64,000 bases of DNA from NCBI RefSeq assembly GCF_036250755.1, contig NZ_CP109583.1, positions 3,100,001 to 3,164,000 on the forward strand, in the 5' to 3' direction. Shown in pieces: positions 51,928 to 60,503 of this stretch (the stretch's first letter is position 1; the number at the start of each line of letters is the position of its first letter). The notes under the pieces were generated by a model. It had not been told where the DNA came from and did not search any database. It saw only the letters and a list, made by a program, of their open reading frames with translations. This DNA comes from Streptomyces uncialis. Its GTDB lineage: Bacteria > Actinomycetota > Actinomycetes > Streptomycetales > Streptomycetaceae. The position numbers and the translations under genes are program-made.

Positions 51928-52557
51928 TTACGCGGGGCTGGACTCCAGGGCTTGGCGCACCACGGCGAGCAGGGTCTCGACCACCGATATCCGGTGCCGC
52001 GCGTCCATGATGAGGATCGGCACATGCGGCGGCACGGTCAGGGCGTCACGCACGTCCACCTCGTCGAACCGCTCGCTGCCGTCGAAGTGGTTGACGGCGA
52101 CGATGTACGGCAGACCGCAGCTCTCGAAGTAGTCGAGCGCGGGGAAGCATTCGTCGAGCCGCCGGGTGTCCGCGAGGACGACCGCGCCGATCGCGCCGCG
52201 CACCAGGTCGTCCCACATGAACCAGAAGCGCTGCTGCCCCGGGGTGCCGAACAGGTACAGGACGAGGTCGTCGTCCAGGGTGATGCGGCCGTAGTCCATG
52301 GCGACCGTGGTGGTGGTCTTCTCCGGGGTCGCGGAGAGGTCGTCCGTCCCGACGCTGGCCTCCGTCATCAGGGCCTCGGTCTGGAGCGGTTCGATCTCCG
52401 AGACGGCCTTGACGAGGGTGGTCTTGCCGACGCCGAAGCCGCCCGCGACGACGATCTTCGTGGCGACCGGGGCGCGGGTGCGGTCCCGCTGCCACGCCTT
52501 GAGGGGTTCGCCGTCGGTGTCGGCGGACGGCAGTGGTTCAGAGACGACGGAGTCCAC
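51928..52557 (-). CDS. cvnD: conservon GTPase (CvnD)
   Basis: 209-aa small MglA/Rab-like GTPase. P-loop GGFGVGKTT, switch region TTTTVAMDYG, G3 LFGTPGQQRF, and NHFD in the NKxD position. The GTG at 52557 lies inside the end of cvnC (20-bp overlap). Acts with the roadblock protein and the membrane kinase in a conservon signalling complex at the membrane. Confidence 0.95.
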   Translation of the reverse strand: MDSVVSEPLPSADTDGEPLKAWQRDRTRAPVATKIVVAGGFGVGKTTLVKAVSEIEPLQTEALMTEASVGTDDLSATPEKTTTTVAMDYGRITLDDDLVLYLFGTPGQQRFWFMWDDLVRGAIGAVVLADTRRLDECFPALDYFESCGLPYIVAVNHFDGSERFDEVDVRDALTVPPHVPILIMDARHRISVVETLLAVVRQALESSPA

Positions 52558-53002
52558 TCAGCACCCTTTCCAGCAGCGCGCGGTCCGGCTGGCCCGTTCC
52601 GTGACCCGTTCCGTATACACGGATCTTGCCCTGGTCGGCCAGGTCACTGAGCAGGACCCTGACCACGCCGAGCGGCATCTTCAGCAGCGCGGCGATCTCG
52701 GCCACCGTCCGCATCCGGCGGCACAGTTCCACGATGGCCCGCATCTCGGGCATGACCCGGGTCGCCAGCGAGCCGTTGGCGAGTTCGAGGCGCTCGTCGG
52801 GGGCCTCGATGGCCGCGACGAACGTCTCCACGAGCAGGACGTGCCCGAAGCGGGTCCGTCCCCCCGTCAGCGAGTACGGACGGACCCGGGCCGGCTTCCT
52901 GTCGGAGCCGCGCACCGGGAGCCTGGTGGACGGCGCGGCGAGGCCGGCGTCGTCACCGTTCGCGGCGGCGTCGCCCGTACGCGAGGGACCGGACGCGGTC
53001 AC
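52538..53002 (-). CDS. cvnC: conservon DUF742 protein (CvnC)
   Basis: 154 aa. DUF742 core from residue 40 (VRPYSLTGGRTRF) with a winged-helix-like C-terminus (TVAEIAALLKMPLGVVRVLLSDLADQGKI). GTG 53002 overlaps the cvnB stop (GTGA). Likely adaptor of the conservon complex. Confidence 0.94.
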   Translation of the reverse strand: MTASGPSRTGDAAANGDDAGLAAPSTRLPVRGSDRKPARVRPYSLTGGRTRFGHVLLVETFVAAIEAPDERLELANGSLATRVMPEMRAIVELCRRMRTVAEIAALLKMPLGVVRVLLSDLADQGKIRVYGTGHGTGQPDRALLERVLSGLRRL

Positions 53003-53658
53003 TGGGCGCTCCCGGGGGTACGGAGCGGCGTCCGGGGCTCACGCGGCCGGGGCACCTCGGCGTACTCACCGGGGGCCGGCGGGTCGGCGGCGCCCCGGGA
53101 CTCCAGCGACTGGCGCAGCTCGCTGCGCAGTTCGGGGGTCAGGACATGTCCGGCGCGTCCCACGAACAGGGCCATGTGGTAGGCGATGACGCTCATGTCG
53201 CAGTCCGGGGTGGCGTGCACCCCGAGGAGCGAGCCGTCGCTGATGGACATCACGAAGAGGCTGCCGTCCTCCATGGCCACCATGGTCTGCTTCACCCCGC
53301 CGCCGTCCATCAGCTTGGCGGCGCCGAGGGTGAGACTGCCGAGACCGGAGACGATGGTCGCGAGGTCCGCCGACGAGCCCTTGGGCCCGGCGGGCCGACC
53401 GGCCGTGCCGGACGCGTCGGCGCCGGTCGCGCCGGGGTCGCTTCCGCCGGGGCCGGTTCTGCCGGGGTCCGAGGAGAGCAGCAGCAGCCCGTCCGACGAG
53501 ACGACCGCGACGGACAGGAGTCCGGGTACCTCCTCGACCAGATTCGTCAGCAGCCAGTGCAGGTTGCGTGCCTCACGGCTCAGTCCGTATCCACCGGTGG
53601 CACCGGAACGTGCCTGGGCGGATGTACTGACACCGGGCGATGTGCTGGGCGCAGTCAA
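52999..53658 (-). CDS. cvnB: conservon roadblock/LC7 protein (CvnB)
   Basis: 219 aa. Roadblock/LC7 domain (LHWLLTNLVEEVPGLLSVAVVSSDGLLLL; SDGSLLGVHATPDCDMSVIAYHM) interrupted by a Gly/Pro/Asp-rich loop (about residues 65-95). The TTG at 53658 overlaps the cvnA stop (TTGA), which decides the start. Probably a GTPase-activating or scaffold partner of CvnD. Confidence 0.94.
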   Translation of the reverse strand: MTAPSTSPGVSTSAQARSGATGGYGLSREARNLHWLLTNLVEEVPGLLSVAVVSSDGLLLLSSDPGRTGPGGSDPGATGADASGTAGRPAGPKGSSADLATIVSGLGSLTLGAAKLMDGGGVKQTMVAMEDGSLFVMSISDGSLLGVHATPDCDMSVIAYHMALFVGRAGHVLTPELRSELRQSLESRGAADPPAPGEYAEVPRPREPRTPLRTPGSAQ

Positions 53659-56600
53659 CTGCTTCCCTCCTCGACTGTGTCCCCCACTGTTTCCCCACCG
53701 CGGCCCACCGACTCCGCCGGGGCGGGGCCGATCTCGGCCTCCACGTCCCGGCGGCCGGCCGCGGCCCCCTGATGAAAGCCCCCGAGCTTGCGCCGCAGGG
53801 CGTCCGCGTCGACGCCCCCTCCTGCGGGCCTCGCCACGGTCACGGGCTCACTGATCCTAGGCGTCCGCTTGGGCAGCCCCTTGTCCGTCACGCGTGTCCC
53901 GCCCGGGATGTTCCCCTGAACAGCGGTCCGCGCGGTCGGTCCCGCGGGTGCGCCGGGCGCCGGTGCCTCGTCGTGGGCGCGGGTGTGATGACCGTGTTCG
54001 TCACCGGCCGCTCCGCCCACCGGTGCCTCGTCCGGGCCCCCAGCCCGCTCGGACACCGTTTCCCCGCCGGACTCCCCGTCGCCGTCCCGGAAGAGGTCTT
54101 CCCCGGTGCGGTGTTCCTGTTCCTCGCTGCGGTGTTCCCCGAAGAGGTGTTCTCCGGTGTGGTGCTCCCCGGGATGGTTCCGGGGGTGGTCGGACAGGGA
54201 TTCCGCTTCCGTGTCGGAGCGCGGTTCCACGTAGGACTCCGGGTCCGCGTCCAGGTCCAGGTACGGGTCCAGGTCCGCGTGGATCTGCGCGTCCGGCACC
54301 CACTCCGCTTCCGCTCCCGATTCCGCTCCCGATTCCGTCACCTGTTCGGTGTCCGGCGGCGATGGCGGGGCGATCAGTTCCATCGTCGTCTCGGAGTGGC
54401 GTACGGCGGTCTCGGCCGCGGCGATGAGGGGGTCCCCTTGAACCGCTCGGCCGCGCAGCACATTGGAGTTGGCCTCGGCCTCGGAGCCGGGCAGCCGCAG
54501 CGCGGGCGCGGCGCCCGCGGCGAGCGGCGGCACCGCCGTGGCGGCGGCCGGTTCGGCGGCGAGCATCCCCTTGGGCAGCACGGCGACCGCGGTGACGCCG
54601 CCCTGCTTCTGCTCCCGCAACTGGACCCGCACACCGTGCCGGTGGGCGAGCCGCGCCACCACGTAGAGCCCGAGACCGAGACCTTCGTCGCTCTCCGGTC
54701 CGGCGGTCAGGTCGGCGGGGTCGAACTCGGAGAGCCGCAGGTTCAGTTCCCGCAGCCGCTCGGAGGTCATCCCTATGCCCTCGTCCTGGACGGACAGCAT
54801 GACCTCGCCGTTCTCCAGCAGCCAGCCGGACACCTCGACGGAGGCGTCGGGCGGGGAGAACGATGTCGCGTTCTCCAGGAGTTCGGCGAGCAGATGGCTG
54901 AGGTCGTCGGCCGCGAACCCGGCGATATGGACGTGCGGCGGCAGCGAGGTGATCCGTACCCGCTCGTAGCGCTCGATCTCGCTGACGGCGGCCCGTGCCA
55001 CATCGACCAGCGGTACGGGGCCGGGGTGGTGGTGGCCGTGGTCGGCCCCGGCGAGGACCAGCAGGTTCTCGCTGTGGCGGCGCATGACGGTGGCGAAGTG
55101 GTCGAGCTTGAAGAGGGTGGAGAGCCGGTCCGGGTCCTGTTCCCGGTCCTCCAGGCCCTCGATGACGGCGAGCTGGCGCTCGACGAGTCCGAGGGTGCGC
55201 AGGGCGAGATTGACGAAGGTGCCCTGGATGCTGTGGCGGACCCGCCCGAGATCGGCGGCGGCCCGGTCCAGCTCGGCGCGGAGTTCGGCCGTGCGGTCGG
55301 CCATCGACTCGCGCTCGCCGATCAGATGCCTGCGGTCGCCCTCCAGGGTGGCCAGCCGCTCATGCAGCGCGACGGTGTGCGCGTGCAGGGCGTTGACGGA
55401 GTCCACGGCCTGGGCGAACTCGTCGTTGCGGCCGGTGAACCGTACGGGTTCCTCGGCGGCCGGGTCGGCGGCGAGCCGGGCGGAGCCGATCCGCAGCACG
55501 GCGAGCGGCCGGGTCAGCGAACGGGCCATGCCCATCGAGACGCCGACGGCGAGGAGTAGCAGGGCGCCGATGACGCCGACCCGGATCTCCAGCTCGGTGA
55601 CGGCGTCGTCGCGGAGCTGTTCGAGGCGGTCGACGCGGGCGGTGGCCAGGGACGCCTCGACCCCGCGCATCAGATCGATCCGGGAGGACAGCGCGGCGGC
55701 GACCTTCTTGGTGTCGATCTCCAGGTCGTCGTCGCTGAGCCGGGCCTCGTCGGTGAGCCGGTTCAGATACCGCTCGGCGGCGGCGGTCTCGGCGCCGTTG
55801 ACGGTGGAGTCGTACGAGGCGAGGTCGGCGGCGGGCGCGACATCGCGGAAGTCCGCGAGGGCGGCGGTGGAGCGGTGCTGGGCCTGCTGGGCGGCGCCGC
55901 TGAGTTCGAGGCGCTTCCTGGCGTCCGCCGCGGACTCGTCGGGCACGGTCTCCATGAGCCCGGTCGTCTGGTTGAACTCGGTGGTGGTGGAGCGGGGGAC
56001 GGCGAGCGCGGCGAGCAGCAGACCACGGGCGGCCGACGCCTGCTCGACGGCGCGGTCGAGGTCGGCCAGCGACCGGGCGCCCGGGGCGGCGGCGGGCGGG
56101 GTACGCACGGCGACGTCCTCGGCGAGCCGGTGCAGCTCGGTGATGACCTTCGCGTACGCCTGATGGGCGGCGAGGGCTTCGCTCTTGCCGGTGAGCGCGG
56201 CGCGGCGGGCGGCGGCGACGGCGTCGAGGTCGGTGCGCAGGGCGGCGGGCGCGCCGGCGCGCAGCTCCTGGATACGGCGGTCGACGCGGGCGCTGCGCTG
56301 CTCGGAGAGTCCCTTGCCGTCGGGGCGTCCGGCGGCGATGAAGGCGATGACCTCGTCGCGCTCGTCCGCGAGGGCGTGGGCGAGGGAGATGCCCTGGTGG
56401 GCCCGCTCGGCGGCGGTGACGAGGTTCTGCGCGTCGTTCAGCTCGCTGGAGGAGGCGAGCAGGGCGGGAGCCCCGGCGCCCGCGATGGCGGCGGCGACGA
56501 CGGTGACGGAGATGAGGAGCCGGTTGCGCACCCGGGCGCGGCGCTTGCGCTTGCCCTTGGGGGCGGCGGGCGCGGGCGCCGGTACGGGGTTCGGCACCGG

Positions 56601-56981
56601 GCCGGGCCCGGGGTTCGGCGGGGTGCCGCCGGGTCCCGTGGGTCCGCCGCCCTGGCCGCTGGGTCCGCCGGGGCCCGCGGGGGCGCCCGGGGGGGTGGAG
56701 GTGCCAGGAGGTACGGAAGCACCACCGGTCGTGCCGGGCGCCCCGGGCGGTACGGGGGCGCCGGACGTTCCGCGCGGTTCGAACGTTCCGGGCAGGCCGG
56801 ACATGCCGGGGGTCCCGGTCCGCACCGAGGTGCCCGGGGTCCCAGGTGTGGCGGGTGACCCGGGGGGGTACGGGGCTACCGCACCCTGCTCCGGGGCCGA
56901 CTGCCCGCCTTTGCGCCGAGGCCGCATCTTCTGCACCGGTGCTCGCATTCTGACTCGACTACCCACGTTTCCGGCACTCAT
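53655..56981 (-). CDS. cvnA: conservon sensor kinase (CvnA), NIT-HAMP-HATPase
   Basis: About 1108 aa. A Pro/Gly/Ala-rich cytoplasmic leader (about 150 residues) precedes transmembrane segment 1 (NRLLISVTVVAAAIAG), a nitrate/nitrite-sensor-like helical extracellular domain, transmembrane segment 2 (VGVIGALLLLAVGVSMGMA), HAMP, a dimerisation region (LDHFATVMRRHSENLLVLAG), and a HATPase with LLENATSFSPPD, DEGIGM and GLGLGLYVV. A long disordered C-terminal tail, rich in Glu/His/Gly, follows. ATG 56981; internal ATGs at 56948 and 56927 are alternatives. Confidence 0.93.
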   Translation of the reverse strand: MSAGNVGSRVRMRAPVQKMRPRRKGGQSAPEQGAVAPYPPGSPATPGTPGTSVRTGTPGMSGLPGTFEPRGTSGAPVPPGAPGTTGGASVPPGTSTPPGAPAGPGGPSGQGGGPTGPGGTPPNPGPGPVPNPVPAPAPAAPKGKRKRRARVRNRLLISVTVVAAAIAGAGAPALLASSSELNDAQNLVTAAERAHQGISLAHALADERDEVIAFIAAGRPDGKGLSEQRSARVDRRIQELRAGAPAALRTDLDAVAAARRAALTGKSEALAAHQAYAKVITELHRLAEDVAVRTPPAAAPGARSLADLDRAVEQASAARGLLLAALAVPRSTTTEFNQTTGLMETVPDESAADARKRLELSGAAQQAQHRSTAALADFRDVAPAADLASYDSTVNGAETAAAERYLNRLTDEARLSDDDLEIDTKKVAAALSSRIDLMRGVEASLATARVDRLEQLRDDAVTELEIRVGVIGALLLLAVGVSMGMARSLTRPLAVLRIGSARLAADPAAEEPVRFTGRNDEFAQAVDSVNALHAHTVALHERLATLEGDRRHLIGERESMADRTAELRAELDRAAADLGRVRHSIQGTFVNLALRTLGLVERQLAVIEGLEDREQDPDRLSTLFKLDHFATVMRRHSENLLVLAGADHGHHHPGPVPLVDVARAAVSEIERYERVRITSLPPHVHIAGFAADDLSHLLAELLENATSFSPPDASVEVSGWLLENGEVMLSVQDEGIGMTSERLRELNLRLSEFDPADLTAGPESDEGLGLGLYVVARLAHRHGVRVQLREQKQGGVTAVAVLPKGMLAAEPAAATAVPPLAAGAAPALRLPGSEAEANSNVLRGRAVQGDPLIAAAETAVRHSETTMELIAPPSPPDTEQVTESGAESGAEAEWVPDAQIHADLDPYLDLDADPESYVEPRSDTEAESLSDHPRNHPGEHHTGEHLFGEHRSEEQEHRTGEDLFRDGDGESGGETVSERAGGPDEAPVGGAAGDEHGHHTRAHDEAPAPGAPAGPTARTAVQGNIPGGTRVTDKGLPKRTPRISEPVTVARPAGGGVDADALRRKLGGFHQGAAAGRRDVEAEIGPAPAESVGRGGETVGDTVEEGSS

Positions 56982-57343
56982 GGGTCCGGATGATGCACCG
57001 TCAACCCGCCGGGTCCGCCGCATACGGCTCCAGACCATTCCAGCGCCCGTGGGGAGTGGACGCGCATCGCCGGACCGGCCACCCGAAGGAGTGAACATCG
57101 ACCGGGAGTTGGGCGGCAAGTTCCTGGGGCACGCGCCAGGCGCCCTGTCCGGTGCGCCGGTTGGACGTGATCGGCGGGGTTTGGCAAGATGCCCCACCAC
57201 GAGTCGGCGGAACAGATCATTCCCGAGCAAATCAGGCAGGTGACCGGTCGGTACGGTCGTCGCGCTGTCGACCGCCGGTCACCTCTGCGTAACCCCCGCC
57301 ACCGATTCGTGGGCATCGGTGGGGGCTCGTGCAGACTGACCCG
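56982..57343. other. divergent intergenic region with nested hairpins
   Basis: No gene. GGTGACCGG (57239-57247) pairs with CCGGTCACC (57275-57283), enclosing a GGTCG/CGACC stem; a second stem CCACCGAT/ATCGGTGG lies at 57299-57322, just before the PP2C start. These may be operator or attenuator structures. Confidence 0.5.
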
Positions 57344-58117
57344 ATGCGCATCGAAATCGCCACGGCACCCGGTGACCCCGCACGACCCAACGAGGACTTC
57401 GCCTCGGTGGCGGTTCCCGCCTCCGGACAGGGCGGGACGCTGGTCGTGCTCGACGGGGTGACGCCACCCGCGGGGGAATACGGATGCCGGCACTCCGTTC
57501 CCTGGTTCACCGCGCGACTCGGGGGCGCACTCGGTGAACTGTCCGTTTCGCGGGCAGATCTGACGCTGCGGGAGCTGCTGGGCGACGCGATCCGCAGGAC
57601 CGCGGACGCTCACCGCGACACGTGTGACCTTTCTCACGTGCGAACCCCACAGGCAACGGTGGTCCTCGCGCGATGGGACGACGAACGGGTCGAGTACCTC
57701 GTGCTGTCCGATTCGGTACTGCTGGTCGAGGACGCGGACGGGGCGGTGAGCGCGGTGCTGGACGACCGGCTCGACCGGATGCCCCGGGAGACGTTGCGGT
57801 CCGTCGGGGCGACGGACGGGGAGCTGCGGAACAAGGAGGGCGGCTTCTTCACCGCCGCCGCCGATCCGGACGTGGTCCGGCGGGCCGTCGTCGGGGAGCT
57901 GCCGCGGGAGCGGGTGCGGACGCTCGCCGCGATGACCGACGGGGCGTCGCGGTGGGTGGAGCGGTTCCGGTTCGGGGGGTGGGGGGAGTGTCTCTCCTTG
58001 CTGCACAAGGAGGGGGCGCAGGCGTTGGTGGACGCGGTGCGGGAGGCCGAGCGGGGTGGTCCCCCCTCGCGGGGCAAGCGGCACGACGACGCAACGGTCA
58101 CCTACGTAGCCCTCTGA
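57344..58117 (+). CDS. PP2C-like serine/threonine phosphatase family protein
   Basis: 257 aa. The PP2C fold is suggested by DPARPNEDFASVA (RPNED metal-ligand motif), GGTLVVLDGVTPP, VEYLVLSDSVLLVE, TLAAMTDGASRW and the C-terminal HDDATVTYVAL. ATG 57344; GTG 57329 preceded by GGTGGGGG is an alternative. Divergent from the conservon. Confidence 0.85.
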   Translation: MRIEIATAPGDPARPNEDFASVAVPASGQGGTLVVLDGVTPPAGEYGCRHSVPWFTARLGGALGELSVSRADLTLRELLGDAIRRTADAHRDTCDLSHVRTPQATVVLARWDDERVEYLVLSDSVLLVEDADGAVSAVLDDRLDRMPRETLRSVGATDGELRNKEGGFFTAAADPDVVRRAVVGELPRERVRTLAAMTDGASRWVERFRFGGWGECLSLLHKEGAQALVDAVREAERGGPPSRGKRHDDATVTYVAL

Positions 58118-58139
58118 CCCCGTCCGCCCCTCTACGGTC

Positions 58140-58416
58140 CCCGTGCCCCCGGGGTTCCCCACCTGAGCGCACTTGCCCCCGTCCGGGTCGCTCGTGGGGT
58201 GCGCAGTTCCCCGCGCCCCTGAGGTCGCGCCCCTTCCGGTTCCCGTTCGGCTGCGGGTTGCCCGTGGTTGCTCGCGCAGTTCCCCGCGCCCCTGGATGCT
58301 GCCCCCTTGCGGTCGCTTCTTCGGGTGCGGGTCCGCCCTCGTCTTCGCGCAGTTCCCCGCGCCCCTGGGGTTCCACACCTGGACGTACTTGTTCCCGTGC
58401 GGGTACGGACGTGGGT
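58140..58416. repeat. left arm of repeat cluster G
   Basis: Copies of GCGCAGTTCCCCGCGCCCCT near 58202, 58275 and 58347, separated by about 72-73 bp, with interspersed TTCGGGTGCGGGTCCGCCCT-type blocks. It starts within 25 bp of the PP2C stop. Confidence 0.8.
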
Positions 58417-58636
58417 GCGCAGTTCCCCGCGCCCCTTTGGGGGCGCCCCTCTCCTCGCGCAGTCGCCCGGCTGCCGAAGGGGGTGGGCGGGACTCTCTGC
58501 CCGCAGACTCCGATGCCCTTCAGTCGGGCAAGGGGGACGTCCGACCGAGCGCGTTGGAGCGAGGACGGAGAATCCCGACCGGCACCGACCCGAAGAACCG
58601 GCCGGACGCGCCCCAAAGGGGCGCGGGGAACTGCGC
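58417..58636. repeat. structured repeat element (copy G), short form
   Basis: 220 bp between inverted repeats at 58417-58447 and 58608-58636. It lacks the ACCCTCCTCGCGGACTCG block of the 275-bp copies but keeps GGGTGGGCGGGACTCTCTGC, CAGACTCCGATGCCCTTCAG and GGAGCGAGGACGGAGAATCC. Confidence 0.75.
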
Positions 58637-58890
58637 ACAACCACCGAACGACGGCACAGGGACAAGCGCGTCCAGCAGGAACGAGAACCGTCCCGCACCC
58701 GAAGAGCGACGAACAGAGGCAGCATCCAGGGGCGCGGGGAACTGCGCACAACCCACGAGCGACGGCACAGGAACGAAGTGCGCCCAGCCGGACGAACCTG
58801 GGAAGCGCAAGCGAAGGCGACCCGCAGGGAACCGCGAAACCACCGGGCGACAGCACAGGAACAAGCGCGTCCAGCCGGACAGACCTCGGG
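58637..58890. repeat. right arm of repeat cluster G
   Basis: Complement-orientation cores (AGGGGCGCGGGGAACTGCGC near 58729) and AAGCGCAAGCGAAGGCGACC blocks reach to the 3' end of the MarR gene. Confidence 0.75.
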
Positions 58891-58900
58891 GCGGCAGACG

Positions 58901-59386
58901 TCAAGACTCCGTGGAGCGGTTCAGCCGCTGAAGGAGGCGGGCCAGCTCGGCCACCTCCGCCGGCGCCCAGTCGGCGAGCTGACTGACGTAGCGGGCCCGC
59001 CGGGCCGCCCGCACACGCGAGACCCGCACCCGCCCCGCCTCCGTGAGCCGGATCAGCGAGGCCCGCCCGTCCGCGGGATCGGGCTCCCGCGTGACGAGCC
59101 CCAGCTCGTCCAGCACCTTCAGCTGCCGGCTCATCGTGGCCTTGCCCACCCCCACGTACCCCGCGAGATCGGTCGCCCGCTGCACCCCGCATTCGTCCAG
59201 TCGGACCAACAGTCCGTAGGCCCCGGGTTCCAGTTCCGGATGCACCGCGCGGGCGATCTCCCCGGACGAGGCCCGGGCCCGCCGCAGAATCACCGTCAGC
59301 TCGCGTTCGAGCGCGAGGAACTCCCGGGCCACCCCGCCGTCCCCGGTCCCCGTACCGCTCCCGCCCTGATCCGCGCCTGCGTCCAT
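58901..59386 (-). CDS. MarR-family transcriptional regulator
   Basis: 161 aa. Winged helix: QRATDLAGYVGVGKATMSRQLKVLDELG with wing PDPADGRASLIRLTEAG. ATG 59386. Divergent from the GH25 lysozyme gene (191-bp gap); direct regulation of it is possible but not shown. Confidence 0.88.
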   Translation of the reverse strand: MDAGADQGGSGTGTGDGGVAREFLALERELTVILRRARASSGEIARAVHPELEPGAYGLLVRLDECGVQRATDLAGYVGVGKATMSRQLKVLDELGLVTREPDPADGRASLIRLTEAGRVRVSRVRAARRARYVSQLADWAPAEVAELARLLQRLNRSTES

Positions 59387-59577
59387 GCCCCGTCTTCCCG
59401 CTGCTGAAGGTGCTGTCCGTACCGCCGGGCACGACCCTCGCCGCGGCCCCGCCAGTATTTCGCAGGTGCGCGGGTGGCCGTGGCGGCCCGGACCCCGACA
59501 GGCGCCGGGCCCCGCGCGGCCGTAGTCCTGGTAGCTGACACCTCACCACCGCACCAGGCAGACGAAAGGCACCGAAC

Positions 59578-60426
59578 ATGCACCGGACCCGCACCCGCCG
59601 TATCACCCGGCCGGCCCCCTTCGCCCTGTTCGCGATGGCCCCACTGCTCGCGATAACCCCGCTGCTCGCGGTCCACCCGGCGTCGGCCGGGACCGCAGCG
59701 GCCGACGACCCGGCGGTACCGCCCCGCGGCTCCGCCTGGATGGGCATCGGGGTCCTCGCGCACGACGGCGAGGACGGGCGGCCCGTGGAGGGCCGCGCGG
59801 CCCGGACCGAAGGCGTGGACGTGAGCAGCCATCAAGGCGATGTGGCGTGGCCGACGCTGTGGGACAGCGGCGTCAGATGGGCCTATGTGAAGGCCACCGA
59901 GGGGACGTACTACAAGAACCCGTACCACCCTCAGCAGTACAACGGCTCGTACGACGTGGGGATGATCAGGGGCGCCTACCACTTCGCGACACCGGACACC
60001 ACGAACGGCGCCACCCAGGCCGACTACTTCGTGGACAACGGCGGCGGCTGGTCGGGCGACGGACGGACCCTGCCCGGGGTGCTGGACATCGAGTGGAACC
60101 CGTACGGGGACGCCTGTTACGGGAAGAGCGCGAGTCAGATGGTGACGTGGATCAGGGACTTCTCGAACCGCTACCGGGCGCGCACCGGCCGGGACGCCGT
60201 CATCTACACGGCGACGAGCTGGTGGACCCAGTGCACGGGGAACTCCCCCGCCTTCGGGGACGTGAACCCGCTGTGGATCGCGCGGTACGCGTCGACCCCG
60301 GGCACCCTCCCGGCGGGCTGGGCGACGCACACCATGTGGCAGTACACGTCGACCGGCCCGACGGTCGGTGACCACGACTGGTTCAACGGGGCGCTGGACC
60401 GGGTCCAGGCCCTCGCGAACGGCTGA
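59578..60426 (+). CDS. secreted GH25 lysozyme (muramidase)
   Basis: 282 aa. Signal peptide about 1-37; GH25 domain with GVDVSSHQGDVAWPTL (catalytic-face Asp), AYVKATEGTYYKNPY, GAYHFATPD and LDIEWNPYG (catalytic Asp/Glu pair), ending YTSTGPTVGDHDWFNG. Hydrolyses beta-1,4 bonds of peptidoglycan; cellosyl-like. ATG 59578 with GAAAGG upstream. Confidence 0.95.
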   Translation: MHRTRTRRITRPAPFALFAMAPLLAITPLLAVHPASAGTAAADDPAVPPRGSAWMGIGVLAHDGEDGRPVEGRAARTEGVDVSSHQGDVAWPTLWDSGVRWAYVKATEGTYYKNPYHPQQYNGSYDVGMIRGAYHFATPDTTNGATQADYFVDNGGGWSGDGRTLPGVLDIEWNPYGDACYGKSASQMVTWIRDFSNRYRARTGRDAVIYTATSWWTQCTGNSPAFGDVNPLWIARYASTPGTLPAGWATHTMWQYTSTGPTVGDHDWFNGALDRVQALANG

Positions 60427-60440
60427 CCCGCGGCACCCGA

Positions 60441-60473
60441 ACGGCCCTCCCCCGGGGGATGGGGGAGGGCCGT
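60441..60473. terminator. bidirectional terminator hairpin
   Basis: ACGGCCCTCCCCC and GGGGGAGGGCCGT, perfect 13-bp stem with a 7-nt loop between lysozyme and lon. Confidence 0.8.
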
Positions 60474-60503
60474 CCGCCTCCGGGGGCGGTCCGGGCGCGT
60501 CCG

